Positions 27,111 to 44,350 of a stretch of 64,000 bases of DNA are shown one piece after another (position 1 is the stretch's first letter; each line of letters starts with the position of its first letter). Source of the DNA: Ailanthus altissimus (taxonomy: Eukaryota; Streptophyta; Magnoliopsida; Sapindales; Simaroubaceae). Position numbers and translations under genes: made by a program. The DNA is taken from positions 27,386,501 through 27,450,500 of the forward strand of contig OX327695.1 of assembly GCA_946807835.1 (NCBI GenBank), in the 5' to 3' direction. Below the pieces are notes generated by a model. That model did not search any database. It saw only the letters and a program-made list of their open reading frames with translations, and was not told the DNA's origin.

Positions 27111-27780
27111 AAGTAAAATTATTGCTTTCGCCTTGTCCTGCAGGGATGTACCATTTTATTTTTCAATGGTTTTTTCCAAACCACTGGCTTGGAGGTGCAT
27201 TTTAGCATCCAGCACCTATAATAGGTAGTTTTTTTCAGAGACGTCAAGTGCAGAGATTTGCAAGTTTGTCAAAGACATTTTATTCAGAGGGCCTTTAGAT
27301 ATGAAAGAATAAAATTAAAATTAGTACATAGAATATTAACCTTATGCAGAATATCAAAAATAATATTTATGAGACATGACCTTCTATATGTCACATTGTA
27401 AAATATAAATATCAAAAGTAAAGTTCAGGAGGCATTGCCTTCCTTAAACAGAATAATAACAATTAAGAAGTTTGACATGTATGAAGTAATAACAATTATG
27501 AGGCAAAACCTTCCATTCAATTAAGTAATAATAATAATATAAAGCATATAATTAGTATAAGAATTTCTTATTTCAAAACTTGAATTATGACAAGAATGAG
27601 CCAAAGTAGCAAAGGGGTTGAACCGAAGATCCCCGATCTACTTTATTGACTATCTGAAATATATTCGGTCTTTTATAAAAAAAATCGTTATTTAACAGTT
27701 TTAAGGTAGTAAAGATTTAAAGTAAATTATTACAATTATTTTAGAGGGCATACCCTCTCAAATTGTGCAAGAAGTAAATA

Positions 27781-28020
27781 ATATGAAATAAATTGCATAA
27801 TTTAAAAGAGGGTGTGATTTACAACCAAGGCGACAGAGCCGACCGACCGGTTATCCCATATAATATTTGAAATTTAAGAGAGTGTAATTTACATAAATAA
27901 TAAAAAAATAAATTGCATAATTTAAGAAATGGTGAAATTTATAACCAAGGCGGTAGAGCCAACCGACCGGTTATCCCACATAATATTTAAAATCTAAATG
28001 AAAGAAAGTAAATAATTCTT
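27781..28020 (-). repeat. 120 bp tandem duplication in the copia leader
   Basis: Two adjacent units with an exact 120 bp period (27781-27900 and 27901-28020) each contain aaattgcataattta, ccaaggcg, and ccgaccggttatccca in the same order. They lie between the 5' LTR and gag, in the untranslated leader, and are locally much more GC-rich than their surroundings. The element's packaging or dimerisation signals would be expected in this part, but that role is inferred. Confidence 0.88.
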
Positions 28021-28058
28021 ACTTGTAGTTATCGCAAATCGTGCTATGACTACCGCGA

Positions 28059-28073
28059 ATCATGCTGATAACT
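28059..28073 (-). other. Degenerate primer-binding site
   Basis: Next to the 5' LTR the minus strand reads AGTTATCAGCATGA. It keeps the TATCAG core of the initiator-Met type site but departs from it on both sides. It may use a different or shortened priming match. Confidence 0.5.
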
Positions 28074-28363
28074 TGTTGTGAATAATAAGATGAAAAAGCA
28101 AAAATTTTGAATTAGAATGTAAAGTATAAATATAAATAAACACTTTTGTAAATATATTAATATTTGAACTTATTTCTTACTTGTACATAAATAAAAGTAC
28201 TCACTTATATTTATAGAGCGAGGGAATGAGAAAGAAGTGAAATATTTCTAATGTGAGATTTTGGTGGAGGACACTGTTTACGACATTATTCACTTATACG
28301 GTACTGTTCATCTATACGATACTGTTCACTTGTACAGTACTGTTCACTATTATATTTATAACA
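28074..28363 (-). repeat. 5' LTR, 290 bp, with four 18 bp sub-repeats
   Basis: This is the partner of 22121-22428, with the same TG and CA ends. Sub-repeats occupy 28282-28353. It is followed by the GTAAT duplication at 28364-28368. Confidence 0.95.
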
Positions 28364-28368
28364 GTAAT

Positions 28369-29281
28369 GACATTATAATCATTTGACATATATGTTAAGT
28401 TTTATTATTTCTTAATGTGAACTCACATATTGACTACAATTATAAATTATGAGCTATTTTAAGTAATAGCCAATTTAAGTGATATTTGTGTTATCTCTTA
28501 TTGAGTTTTAGAGACATCTAATCAGAATGAACTTATCATGTGTAGAAAATAAATATTAGTTAAATTATGGTTGATAAGATTATAGTTTAACCTATTTTAA
28601 GTTGTGATCCTCAAGTCAAATCATTACACGTAGAATTTTTATCATCTTTTTCATCATAGAGATAACCATATTGAGCACTATTTAAAATTAATTGTAAAAG
28701 ATTGTTATACTCTTGATTCTCGTTGAAGGCTACTGATACTCGCATTCTAATTACTATAAATCTCTCAAATATATTTTTTCTTAACATCAATCATAATAAT
28801 TTAACATAATAGATTTAAAAATTATATTCGTTATAAATTCAAGTATATTTTTATTAATATTCATCGTAATAATTTGATATAATAGATTTAAGAATTATAT
28901 TCTATAGATATTAATCCTATTAATATTATGTCTACCGATACAATGTTGAATGCTTGAAAGAAAAAAAAAAAAACGAGGATCGAGTTTTTAGTTTGAGCAA
29001 TTATGTCATTTCATCATTTTAGAACAATAATACATGCATACAGCTTTCAAGTGTTTTCCCTCGATGCTCGTGAACATAAAACATTATGTAAAAGTACTTG
29101 TGTCGTAAATTTTCTAACAAACGAAATGAAAAATGGAACGCCTCATATGGGAAAATGATAAAGAAAAGAAAGAGAGAGAATCCCTTTTATTAACGAATCA
29201 TCAACAATCGCAGCACATAAAAATGTACATCGCTAAGAAATGCAAATCTGTGAACCAAATTAGTGGCACAAAATGGGGTGC
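28369..29281. other. Intergenic DNA
   Basis: The DNA is AT-rich and non-coding as far as can be seen. The right end probably contains the 3' UTR of the oxidoreductase-like gene. Confidence 0.5.
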
Positions 29282-29734
29282 TTAATTAGATTTGGCGTTG
29301 TCGGAATCGCTTTTATAGAGCTTGTTATAAGCGTCAAGCTCCTCATAATACACATCCCACACGCATCTAACGCATCCGCTCCCACAACAATCCCCAGGCT
29401 CCGGCTTTTCCGGCGGAGGTGGCAAGATCTTCTCCGATTCCTTTTGCTTTTCTTCTTCTTTCCTACCGATATTCTCCTCTTTTGCCGATTCTTCGCTGTT
29501 CTTCGTTTCCATATCTTCCGCGACTGCGTTCACGCAGAAGATTCTTGTGTTACGATACCTGTTGATGGTTGTATTTGCAGTGACGCGTTTTAAGGTTAGA
29601 TCTGGTCTCAATCTCATGGCAAAGACGACATGAGTTCGGGCATCCTTTGTCTTTGCTCGAATTTGATTGGCTATTGGTGACCCATTATTACGATGATGAT
29701 AATGGGCGGCTGTTTCCATACAAGCAAGTCGCAA
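29282..29734 (-). CDS. Oxidoreductase-like (OXLD1-type) domain protein, single exon
   Basis: This is a 150 aa protein of poorly known function. The C-terminal block 'PPPPEKPEPGDCCGSGC' followed by VRCVWDVYYEELDAYNKL is the oxidoreductase-like domain found in eukaryotic OXLD1 proteins. Its cysteines are at 116, 117, 121 and 124 and look suited to metal or redox chemistry. Residues 1-70 are basic and low in acidic residues, which would fit an organelle transit peptide (inferred). Residues 72-104 are a charged Glu/Lys linker, followed by a short proline run. Methionines at residues 6 and 40 are alternative starts; M6 would be nearly equivalent. No intron is needed. The coding region is more GC-rich than the flanking DNA, which supports a real gene. 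The biochemical activity is not established for the family. Confidence 0.85.
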   Translation of the reverse strand: MRLACMETAAHYHHRNNGSPIANQIRAKTKDARTHVVFAMRLRPDLTLKRVTANTTINRYRNTRIFCVNAVAEDMETKNSEESAKEENIGRKEEEKQKESEKILPPPPEKPEPGDCCGSGCVRCVWDVYYEELDAYNKLYKSDSDNAKSN

Positions 29735-30629
29735 AACGCGACTGGTTTACATGTTGCAACGAAGCTTCCAAATTCTAATAACAGCAGAGCGCGTGCAACT
29801 TACGCCTCAATCAGGGTTGTCGATTTTCTTGCCACCGCGTATTTACTGGAAAAGGCTTGATTATTACATGTGGCGATGGTTTATTGGTGACTCGGTGCAT
29901 TGGTTCCTTTGAACACCTTGTAATTATTAGTCGGTAAAATAGTATTATTTTTAAAATAATTTAATATATTATTTTATTACTTAACAATTATTTCACATGT
30001 TATTTAAAATATTATTTAACAAATATAACATTATTTATTGTGCACACCATAGTTGATTATGTTTCTTAAAAGGAATTAAGGATTTTATTGTTTTATTTAG
30101 TTTAGTTCTGATGAGAGAATTTCATTCAATTTTTCCTAATTTGAACAGATACTTCAATTTATTTTGGTTCATTTTTTTGGTATCTGATTAAGCTTTTGCT
30201 AATATCAGAAAAATACAAAATGAATTTTTTTTTAAATTTTTTCAAAAGCATTAGCAAAAGTGGAAGAAAGTTTCAATGGGTTAATATAAACTAACATAAT
30301 ATTTAAGTGTCAATTGATTTAATCAATAAAATTTCTTGAAGTGATTTAAAAAAATTCTGCGTTTCAAATTTCGCAAAGGATTTTATTAATATTTCATATA
30401 ATTAAAACAAAATATATAAGATAGTGAAATCAATACGAGTGTGCATCACTCAGACAGGTTGATGGGTATGCATTTTTAATCTCATCTGAGAGGCGCACAA
30501 GGTAAAGTTCATGGCTAACGAACCATAAGATTTCAAAGTAAACAAACAGCAACAAGCAGTGAACATTATTTTTATGTGCGAGAGGGTGGAGACAGTTCAA
30601 TGCGAGTACATAAAACTGGTATCAAAGTG
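29735..30629. other. Intergenic DNA between the OXLD-type gene and ALDH
   Basis: The left 200 bp are GC-richer and likely form the promoter and 5' UTR of the minus-strand OXLD-type gene. The right part should hold the 3' UTR of the aldehyde dehydrogenase. No coding signal is seen. Confidence 0.5.
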
Positions 30630-37326
<6,697 letters not shown>

Positions 37327-37532
37327 TTTTGCCGTGATTGATGAAGAGCCCACATGAGTCTTACAATATGAATGGACCCTATTAATAATCTCTAGGAAGA
37401 CGTACCACATTTTGGTTCATATTAAATGCGTTGACATAAAGTGGCTGTACAACTATAAATGCTCTCAACGAACTTCCTTTTGATTAAAGGGTGATTTAAA
37501 TATCCAACGACCAACTAGTTTTCAGAAATATA

Positions 37533-37541
37533 TTTTATATA
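37533..37541 (-). promoter_or_regulatory. Possible TATA box of ALDH3F1-like gene
   Basis: The minus strand reads TATATAAAA about 207 bp upstream of the start codon. ACGTG cores lie further upstream near 37680 and 37755, a motif class associated with abscisic-acid and stress response. The assignment is by position only. Confidence 0.3.
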
Positions 37542-37559
37542 TTCGTATTTTGAAATCTG

Positions 37560-40500
37560 AGAAATACATTTTTAAGGAAATTTTTACGAGTTCCGCCTTA
37601 GTGTTTTCCATTAGAACTCATAGTTCAACCTTCGAGGCCCAGCAGTATTGACTTCTTTCACGCAACTTCATAACAAACGACGTGTGGCTAAAAGACGGAG
37701 TTGGCTAGTATTTGAATTTTTTATATGACTCGCCGCTTTTGGACAGTGACATCGACTGATACGTGACGACAGAGCACAGCGAGTCCAATTAATTCTAATC
37801 TGAGAACAAACTTGGGAGTTGGGTCCGGAGGATGGGCTGGGCTATACATTGCTTTATATTTGGAAGCGATAAAAATAATTTAATTTTTTTTAAATTTAAA
37901 ATATTTATTTTTATTCTAATTTATTAATTTAGATGAAAATAATAATTTTAATATGTAATTATCAGTTTATTTAATTATTTGTCCTCTAATTTTAGACTAG
38001 CAGCACAATTTTATTATTTATTATTTTTAAATACGTAGTGCAATCTCATCAATTTATTTAATTTAATGTAATTAAAAAAATAATTTTTTTTATAAATGAC
38101 ACGTATTATAATATAATAAATTACAAATGACACGTGTCATCATATAATTAATTTATATTATAATAAATACTTTTAAAAATAAATTAAATAAATAAAAAGC
38201 AGTTGGTCACTTTCATATTCGAAGGTCGAACGGCCACTAACGACGGTAGCGATTCAACTCAAAAATTTATAATTTATGTGATGATAGAATTTTTTCTTTA
38301 ATGTATTACTGTAAAGATGTCAAAAGTAGAGAGACTCCATTGGACAAATCTGTTGTTGATCTGTTCAATGATAGTGATAGCAGTGCATGTCATTACACCA
38401 TCATTTAATAGCGGAATGATGGTGGCCGCCACCCCTCTCACTATATTCTCTCAATTTTTGGCACATCTATTGTGCTTTGTTTATAAAAAAAATTTTACTA
38501 GTAAATCACAAAAAATTAAGTTTGATGATTTCAATTTTAAGTTAAATTACCACTGGTCACTGATAATTAGCCGATTGACTAATTTGCAGTGTCTACTGGT
38601 GACTGGTAACAGTGTTAAAGAAGATGCGAATTTTGATCTCTTAAAAAATTAGTGCTTGATATTTGTTTTTATAGTTAAATTACTTTTTTCATCTTTCTTT
38701 TATCTAAATTGATGATAAAAAATAAAAAATAAAAATAAAAATTAGCATTTTAAATTTAGTTGGGACAAACTTATTAATTAAGTCAATTTTGTGGGGGATA
38801 AAACTTGTACTTATCCCTTAAAACATTCGCAATTGTTGTTGCTATTGGATTTTGGCTTACGAAAGAGGTTTCGAGGTCCTTTTCTTGTCTACAAGGCGAG
38901 AACTGTGTCGTCGTTGTCCTTGCCACCTTGGAAATTTATGGATCTACTTATCACTGAATTTAAGAACATGATATCTAATATTCTCACATTTGCAAAGGTG
39001 ATATGTATCTGACAATTAAATTATTACCTTACCCTCGGTCCCTCTTTTGATTCTGTCATTGGTGGGATACTGCACCTACTGATATTGTCAAGGAGTTAGT
39101 GAATTGATATTGATTTCGTTATGAGATAGGGTAGGAAGAACCCAGTTTTCGGAAGATATCTATCCTCATTTCTAATTTTGGGGAGTTCATTGATTGCAGT
39201 TCACGTACCAAAAAAATTTCTGTTCTCATCTGCTGTTATATGCTATAGTTCATGGGCTTGAAACCTACTTCTCTTCTTGCGTTGCGGATGTGATGACTTG
39301 TGTGCCCATTGCTGCTCATTTTTATGAAGCACCCCGGGGTCTATTGCTACGTTTCATTCATTTTCTTATTTAGTAAATATAACAACCTAGATGCTGCAAT
39401 GGCACCTAGAGAATCAATAAAGAAAAAAATCAATTCTTCTTTAAGTGATTATAACGTAAATCACCCTAGTAATATTTTGTATTTTGTCCAACTTGGTGTG
39501 CTCTTAGATGATCTTTATTGTAACTTTCTGCCTGTCAAGTCAAGAATTGCCATAGGATTCACCAGTGGGTCTGCCAGATGTCCAATTAGAACTCTGATTT
39601 TCATTATTTTTCTTTTGTACCCTAAGTGCATTCATTGCGTCTTGTCTCCCATGGGGAAACTGCGTTGTTCTGAAAGCTTTGAAGATTTCTAAGTTTGAAC
39701 AAGTGTCCATTTGATTGAGGGAGAGAGAGCTAGCGATGGCATGCTAAAGACAGAACTAGACAAGAGCTAGAAACCAGGCTAGTATAGCTATTGAAGAGAT
39801 GGAACATAAATGAGATCTCAGAAACTGGGGCATGACAAACATAGAGATGGGAGATTATAGATGAGACAGAATCAATTACCTTAGCTGCCTAACAAGTAAC
39901 AACGTCAATATCTTGGAGAACTCAATATCATTTCCTCGTTTTTTGAAGCTCAAGTAATTAATTCTTGACGTCTATATCAGCCTCTAGCTTATTGATATAA
40001 TTCTCAGATTATAACTCATTGGATTTTCTGTGTCAACGTGCCGGATTTTAATGTGCCTCTGAGCCAACCGCAACTGTTTTTGAAGGAACAACTTTCACAC
40101 ATAAGAGAGAGCTAGCTGTTAGCTAGAAGTTAAAATCTACGTCTACTTGTTTGTCTCAAATGCCATTCATCGATGGCTTTAATTTAAAGCCTTCGACTTT
40201 TCTTTTCTGCATTTCAAGAGTCAAGCTACCATGGACAAGTGAAGTGACCGCGTATTCTGTCATGGCTAGATTCTCAAGAATCAAGCGGGAAAAGTCGCAG
40301 AGTTAGATTCTAAAATGAAAATTCGGCTTGCGCTTTGAATTCGATTCATCCAACTGCTTGTTTCTAGCAATGCACATGAGTTCAATATCCTTTTCAAGGG
40401 GGTAATTATATATGCTTGGAAGCCAATATTCCCATTATAATTTGATTTACTTATTAAAGGAACGTCCGATTCCAAAAGCTATGAAACAATCAATAATTAG

Positions 40501-41008
40501 GGGACAATTTTGAGTGTCTTTCTTTTATCATATTATGATTTACGTGGTTATAATCAAAGGAAGAAACAACAATTAAAACAACTTTTTGGTTCTTTTGCTT
40601 GTAGATATTAAGTTTGTCTTGAAATAGCACCCACTAACTATTTCTGTGAACTCTCCATCAATTTAAAAAAATTTATCACACCCAAGGAGCTTACAAGGAA
40701 ACTCTTATCTGATCTCGATGTCAATGGTTCTGTGATGGTCCAAGCTCCTCCGACATCACATGTTATCAACATGTATTACACTTGCTTAATTCAATAATTC
40801 ATCAAATTAGCAAATATTCTTGGTTACACAAGAACCCTACTTTCTATATCACATGACAAAATTAGAACCCCGCTTCCTTCTTCTTATTTACTTCTTCTCT
40901 TTCCCTTCAAGCCTATGGAAACACAAAGCTCTTAGCTCTTATCATTTTGTTTAGTAACTCTACTAATCGATCAAGTACAGGAATTTTCACCAGAAGAAGG
41001 AAACAGAG
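37560..41008. other. Intergenic DNA between ALDH and the MADS-box pseudogene
   Basis: This holds the upstream side of the ALDH gene, then AT-rich DNA to about 38280. From about 38300 to 40500 the composition is closer to that of genic DNA. Several open frames of 70-130 codons occur (38317-38652, 38791-39012, 39300-39692), but none shows a domain or a family I recognise, and they do not join through obvious splice sites. A decayed gene or a non-coding transcript is possible. The last few hundred bases would be the former promoter of the MADS-box gene. Confidence 0.45.
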
Positions 41009-42904
41009 ATGGGTCGTGGCAAGATCGAGATCAAGAGGATTGAAAACCCTACCAACAGACAAATCACTTACTCTAAGCGAAGAAATGGCATCTTTAAGAA
41101 AGCACAAGAACTCACTGTTCTTTGTGATGCCAAGGTTTCACTTATCATGTTCTCAAACACTGGTAAATTTCACGAGTACATAAGCCCTTCAACATCGTAC
41201 GTTTACAGATCCATCACTTCACTTTCTCTTTGTGTACATTGAATTTATACATATACATATGAGCGTGTATATGCCGAATCCTAGTGAAATGGGGTGATGA
41301 AATTAAGTAACTAACTTTGTCTTTGGATTGATAATCAGGACCAAATAAATGTTCGATCAATACCAGAAGACTTTAGGAGTTGATCTGTGGGCCACGCACT
41401 ATGCGGTTTGCTTTGGCCTTTCATATATTTTTGTGTTTGATCTATGAGCTGCTTTGTTATAAAATTTTGATTAAGAGATTTAGCTCCTTATTTGATGTGT
41501 TTGTGTCTTTGCAGAAAATGCAAGAGTCGTACAGGAAACTGAAAGAGATTAATAATAAGCTAAGGAGAGACATCAGATAACTCTTAACTAATTCAATTAA
41601 AAGCCTTGGTGTAAATTTAAGAAATTCAAAGTAGAACCGATTATGGTGTTTGTGATTAGAGGCAGAGGATGGGGGAAGATTTAGATGATCTAAGCATTCA
41701 AGAACTGCTTGGTCTTGAGCAAAAGATGACTGCCGCTGCGAGTACCGTGCGTGAAAGAAAGGTTTGGTCTCTGACTCTTGTCAATGGAACTTAGCTTTTC
41801 AAATTCTTTTCCTTTAACACTGGCTTAGAACTTTGATCTACTGCTCAATTCTTATCATTTTTGCAATACTTGTTGGATATGATATTAATCAGCTGGAGTT
41901 ACAGCATTTTTTAAACACAAGAACAATGGAGTCCGAGAAACTATACGGGCTTTTGTACATCATTATGTCAGAAAATAACTTATCAACATTGTTTATTTAG
42001 CTACGTCACAATTCACACCGCTTAAAGTGCAAATCCACTTATAATTATATATTCGAATTAAATGTTTCAGCAATTAAATAATTGAATCGATGTTGAGGTA
42101 TAAATTTACCAAGCTCTGAATAAACCCAAGTAATTAACTTGTTAAGTAAGATAATAATTGATTCATCAGGTATATTTATGTAACCATATACACGGACGAA
42201 ATATGAGATTCATGAAAACCTACACCAAAATGATTGATGACAAATTTTATTGACTTGTCATAGGATGATGAGTTCAACTCCATAACAGGAACTCAGTTGT
42301 AGAACTCCATTTCTTATGATTCAATTCTTATGAATGTATAGGGTTTCGGTATTAGATCATGTGATTTGTTAGTATGAGCTGGTTATCACAAACTTGATTG
42401 TTGCTTACAGTACCATGTGATCAAGACGCAGACAGACACACCTATAAGAAGAAGGTAAATTAATGAGTAACTAAACATGTTATACATAATTAAATTTCTT
42501 TATCTTCTCACACATGCTGAATAATTGAAATCTTACTTAAATAGTCTTTGCACTGCTATTGCTTTCGTTGCAGGTAAGAAATTTGGAGGAACACATGGGA
42601 ACATGCTGCTGGACTTCGTAAGTTTCTCAACTTCATTGTTCTAGTTCCTTTCTTCATAACCATATTTTATCAAAATACTTAGAATTTGTGGGATGTGAAT
42701 CATCTGATTATGATTTTTTTTTTACCCTCTTATTTTCTTATTTAAATTTAAGGAACTAAAATACGATGATCCGCACTATGGCTTAGTTGACAATGGAGAG
42801 TATCAATCTGCGGTTGCATTAGCAAATGGGGCATCTAATCTTTTTGCTTTTCGCATGCAACAGCCAAATCTTCTGGAGGGTCCAGTGATCTGAACCTTTC
42901 TTGA
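41009..42904 (+). pseudogene. TM6: TM6/AP3-like MADS-box gene, inactivated
   Basis: All seven exons of a MIKC B-class floral homeotic gene are recognisable: 41009-41196 (188 nt, MADS domain from [18 protein letters not shown]), 41339-41405 (67), 41515-41576 (62), 41662-41761 (100), 42411-42454 (44, family length 42), 42574-42617 (44, family length 45) and 42753-42904. The keratin-like parts read KMQESYRKLKEINNKLRR, and RMGEDLDDLSIQELLGLEQK. The C-terminal exon has DPHYGLVDNGEYQSAVALA then NGASNLFAF, the TM6 (paleoAP3) pattern. Lesions: TAA at 41346-41348 where relatives have a Gln codon; the intron-3 donor reads AT, not GT, at 41577-41578; a +2 shift in exon 5; a -1 shift in exon 6; a shift near 42875 that hides a paleoAP3-like tail (GGSSDLNLS). 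The intact gene would encode a DNA-binding partner of PISTILLATA. The number of lesions makes sequencing error unlikely as the sole cause. Confidence 0.88.
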
Positions 42905-43753
42905 TTGCATTGGAGAGATTGCATTCATCTCTCTTCAGGCTATAATCTAAAAATATCTGTTGTGTTATTCATTAATAATTAGAATGCAAATGAATTATAA
43001 TTTGGAGTTGGAATAGCAAACCTGTATTTCTACGTATGGTGTGCTTGCTTTGATAATAATTAACCATGACCGAATACAAAGGCTTGCACGAATTTGTAAG
43101 GTTGTCGGTGATATAATAAGTTTGTATTTTAATTGAAATTGAGTGCTTGTAAGGGTGTTTAATTTATAATACAATAAATTTGTACCTAAATCAAGTGTTT
43201 GTAATGCTGTTTGTGTTCATGCTCAAATTTGAGAAGCTAGAATACGAACATTTAGAATTTGTTTTGATGTGTAAAAGTTGAGTTAGGTTGTGTGATTTAG
43301 ATAATGAATAATAGATTTTGAGGTGTTTCGATGCTAATAAAGGTCAAGATCAAGGGTTGAATAATTATTGTTGGAGAAGAGAGTGACCAAGTAATTGCAA
43401 AATATAGAGAGAAAGAGCATTGACAGCGAGCAACAGCAACGACCCTCCAAAATTTATGTTACGGTAGTACTTAATTGGAATTTTTCTGTTCTGTTTATAC
43501 CCAAGAGAAAGAAAATAAAGATGAAAGTAGAAAGAGAGAGTATCTTAATAAGATTAGAATGATGTGAAAATGTAAAATTTACTCCTTTTTTTTTAACTAA
43601 CTTGAGTGGAAGCTTGATTTTACCCCCTTAAACATGGCAAATTTGAAGGGGAGATCACTTTCTATTGTAACATCGTTTAGAAAATTTTATTATCTTTTTA
43701 CTTGCAGAGCAAGGATAGCTGTAATACTGTGTTGGGTCTACAAGACCCATCAT

Positions 43754-44350
43754 AGTCACTACTTAAAAAAAAGAGATATGGTGACAGATATTTCTATTAC
43801 AAACCATAATTTGTGATAGAATTATTCTATCACCTTATGTCATTCATGTGTATGGTAGAATATATTTGTTATATAATTATGATAAATTATGTCTAGTTAA
43901 TTTATAATAAAAAAAATTTATCACAAATTATTATACGTGATAATTAATATTGTGTATCAAATAATTAGACAAGTTGAGTTGTCATACAATGTGATTGGAG
44001 TTGTCATGTATAAAGTGAAAACATAATTATTAAGTAACATGATAAACATAATTATTAAGTAACATGATAGATCATGATTGATGATGTGATAAAATTAACT
44101 ATCACAATTTTATAACAAAAATAAGTACAAAGTTATGACATTCAATATCATAATTTTATGACAAAAAATAAAATAAATTTATGATATTTGATATCACAAT
44201 TTTATATTAAAAAATAACACAAATTTAGAGTTGCATTCATACGTAATATATAAACTTTTTTATACGTGTATAATTTATATTGCCAAAAAAATAATTTAAA
44301 ATTCATATAACTATATTAATTTATAACCTACTACAAGAAATATGTTACAT
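43754..44350. mobile_element. CACTA-like transposon end or fragment
   Basis: CACTACTTAAAAAAAAG starts near 43759, and CTACTACAAGAAATATG lies near 44329-44345. Both resemble the conserved CACTACAAGAAA terminus of plant CACTA elements. The DNA between them has short self-complementary motifs such as gtgatagaattattctatcac and 'atcacaattttat' repeats, like CACTA subterminal repeats. The two end-like motifs face the same way, so they are not the two ends of one element. This may be two fragments or one end with an internal copy. Confidence 0.35.
44021..44070. repeat. 25 bp perfect tandem duplication
   Basis: Two adjacent copies of a 25 bp unit built on acataattattaagtaaca are identical except for the last base. 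Confidence 0.93.

Larger units (their letters stand above)
22121..28363 (-). mobile_element. Complete but inactivated Ty1/copia retrotransposon, 6.24 kb
   Basis: Both LTRs (22121-22428 and 28074-28363, TG...CA ends) and a perfect GTAAT target duplication define the element exactly. It reads on the minus strand: 5' LTR, leader of about 1 kb with a 120 bp tandem duplication, gag, protease, integrase, reverse transcriptase, RNase H, polypurine tract and 3' LTR. The coding frames are broken, and two catalytic residues are substituted (see the gag-pol entry), so it cannot move by itself. The LTRs differ at a modest number of sites plus one 18 bp repeat unit. That suggests a younger insertion than the element at 6.5-12.6 kb. 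Confidence 0.95.

Noticed and set aside
27781..28020. Possible CRISPR-like repeat-spacer array
   Set aside because: There are only two units of 120 bp without spacers, in a retroelement leader of a plant genome.
38101..38150. CACGTG-type G-box near 38134 as a promoter element
   Set aside because: It lies in AT-rich repeat-like DNA about 0.8 kb from the ALDH start and is repeated in a local duplication (acacgt…acacgtgtcat), so a regulatory role is not supported.
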